The notes beneath the pieces were generated by a model. That model searched no databases. It was not told where the DNA came from and saw only the letters and a program-made list of their open reading frames with translations. DNA of 15,503 nucleotides from positions 1 through 15,503 of the forward strand of contig CAYMKI010000068.1 of the NCBI GenBank assembly GCA_964390695.1. Reading direction: 5' to 3'. The translations under genes were made by a program, and so were the position numbers. Numbering within the stretch: the stretch's first letter is position 1; every line of letters begins with the position of its first letter. Of the stretch, positions 14,886 through 15,503 are shown in pieces. The stretch comes from CAWACC01 sp964390695. GTDB lineage: Bacteria; Chlamydiota; Chlamydiia; Chlamydiales; Parachlamydiaceae.

Positions 14886-15503
14886 TCAAGGTCCAAAGGA
14901 CCTCCGCGCACAAGCAAAACCCACATAAGGGCTGGCATTGTCAGGGAAGCCATGCACGAAGAGGTCGGAAGGGGCGACACCCACAACAAGTGGACAATCA
15001 ACACCTCTTAATTTTATTGTAGTTTTAACCCGTAGAACACTGTATTTGCCCTTACTTGGATCAAAAAGGATCTCTCGTTCACCTAAAATAGCTTCTGCCA
15101 TGAACTTGCCCAAAACATGATCTTCTAGATTTGACATGATGATTATTTGTTTTGGCTTACTTATCTGTTGGTTGAATAAATGAGCTGTATCCTTCTGGCT
15201 AACTAACTCCATTGAACTTGATATAGGTCCACCTGAAGCTTCTTCAATGGCTTTATATCGTTCTGGATAGATGGCTTTATCTTCCTCTTCGAGTATTTCT
15301 TGTTGCTGTTTATAGGTCCTGCTGACACCGTGAACCTTAGCTTCTTCCCATACCCAATGGGGAGCTTCTTCATCTCTTGTTTCTTTTAAGGCTGGCTCCA
15401 ACGAGTTTTTATTAAAACTCGCCTTCGGAAATAGACTCGCTATCACCTCCAGGCTATTTAACACCACGATTTTATATTTCCCATCAGCAGTCTTCAATTT
15501 GAC
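14886..15503 (-). CDS. C-terminal part of a hypothetical protein, paralog of the F-box-like protein
   Basis: The minus strand is open from the window edge (15503) to the TGA at 14886-14888, giving 205 residues; the start lies outside. The codon at 15497 is TTG inside an open frame, so it is not taken as the start. The protein aligns along its length with the second half of the protein at 346-1299. The shared blocks, in order, are a hydrophobic SL..I..LFP segment, PHWV, KV.G, the Gln triplet QQQ followed by acidic residues, P-KQII-M, and a C-terminal end (NASPYVGFACARRSFGP here, SARPFVGFVCACSSFEP there). Whether it also has an F-box-like N-terminus cannot be seen. The function is unknown. It is in the same orientation as its paralog, about 14 kb away. 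Confidence 0.85.
   Translation of the reverse strand, partial: VKLKTADGKYKIVVLNSLEVIASLFPKASFNKNSLEPALKETRDEEAPHWVWEEAKVHGVSRTYKQQQEILEEEDKAIYPERYKAIEEASGGPISSSMELVSQKDTAHLFNQQISKPKQIIIMSNLEDHVLGKFMAEAILGEREILFDPSKGKYSVLRVKTTIKLRGVDCPLVVGVAPSDLFVHGFPDNASPYVGFACARRSFGP

Overview
The window looks like part of the chromosome of a Gram-negative bacterium, most plausibly an amoeba-associated chlamydia-like organism (Parachlamydiales). It has a complete tripartite RND efflux pump with outer-membrane channel, nucleotide-sugar genes of the rfb type, an F-box-like (eukaryote-type) domain in one of two paralogous hypothetical proteins, mid-range GC in the genes and very AT-rich spacers. The taxonomic call is inference from gene content; another host-associated Gram-negative such as a Legionella relative is not excluded.

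Layout. Left edge: the start of an unknown minus-strand gene (1-147), an AT-rich spacer with a 23-bp palindrome, then a minus-strand F-box-like protein (346-1299). A divergent promoter region (about 1327-1449) separates it from a tightly coupled plus-strand operon (1450-4856): glucose-1-phosphate cytidylyltransferase (rfbF), CDP-glucose 4,6-dehydratase (rfbG), an RmlC-like 3,5-epimerase and an SDR reductase/epimerase. Together these predict synthesis of a CDP-6-deoxyhexose, without the RfbH dehydrase of the 3,6-dideoxyhexose pathway. The operon runs 6 bp into the end of a convergent kdpD-type sensor kinase (4851-7543, minus). That gene is broken only by a 10-N assembly gap, and it carries Asp where the phospho-accepting His should be. 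A divergent spacer with a perfect 10-bp inverted repeat leads to a PfkB/adenosine-kinase-like enzyme (7677-8732, plus) with an unexpected lipoprotein-type leader.

The right half is a minus-strand operon: periplasmic adaptor, RND pump and outer-membrane factor (14458 down to 8762), a complete AcrAB-TolC/MexAB-OprM-type efflux system. Upstream of it is a 427-bp non-coding stretch with two tandem 56-bp units that can fold, bracketed by two small hairpins sharing the sequence GCTACC. The right edge (14886 to beyond 15503, minus) holds the C-terminal part of a second protein homologous to the F-box-like protein at the left, so two same-orientation paralogs flank the sugar/kinase/efflux block.

The most interesting points are the H-to-D substitution in KdpD, the lipobox on a sugar kinase, the CDP-sugar operon variant, the flanking paralog family and the structured tandem repeat. 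No CRISPR array, tRNA, rRNA or transposase was seen.
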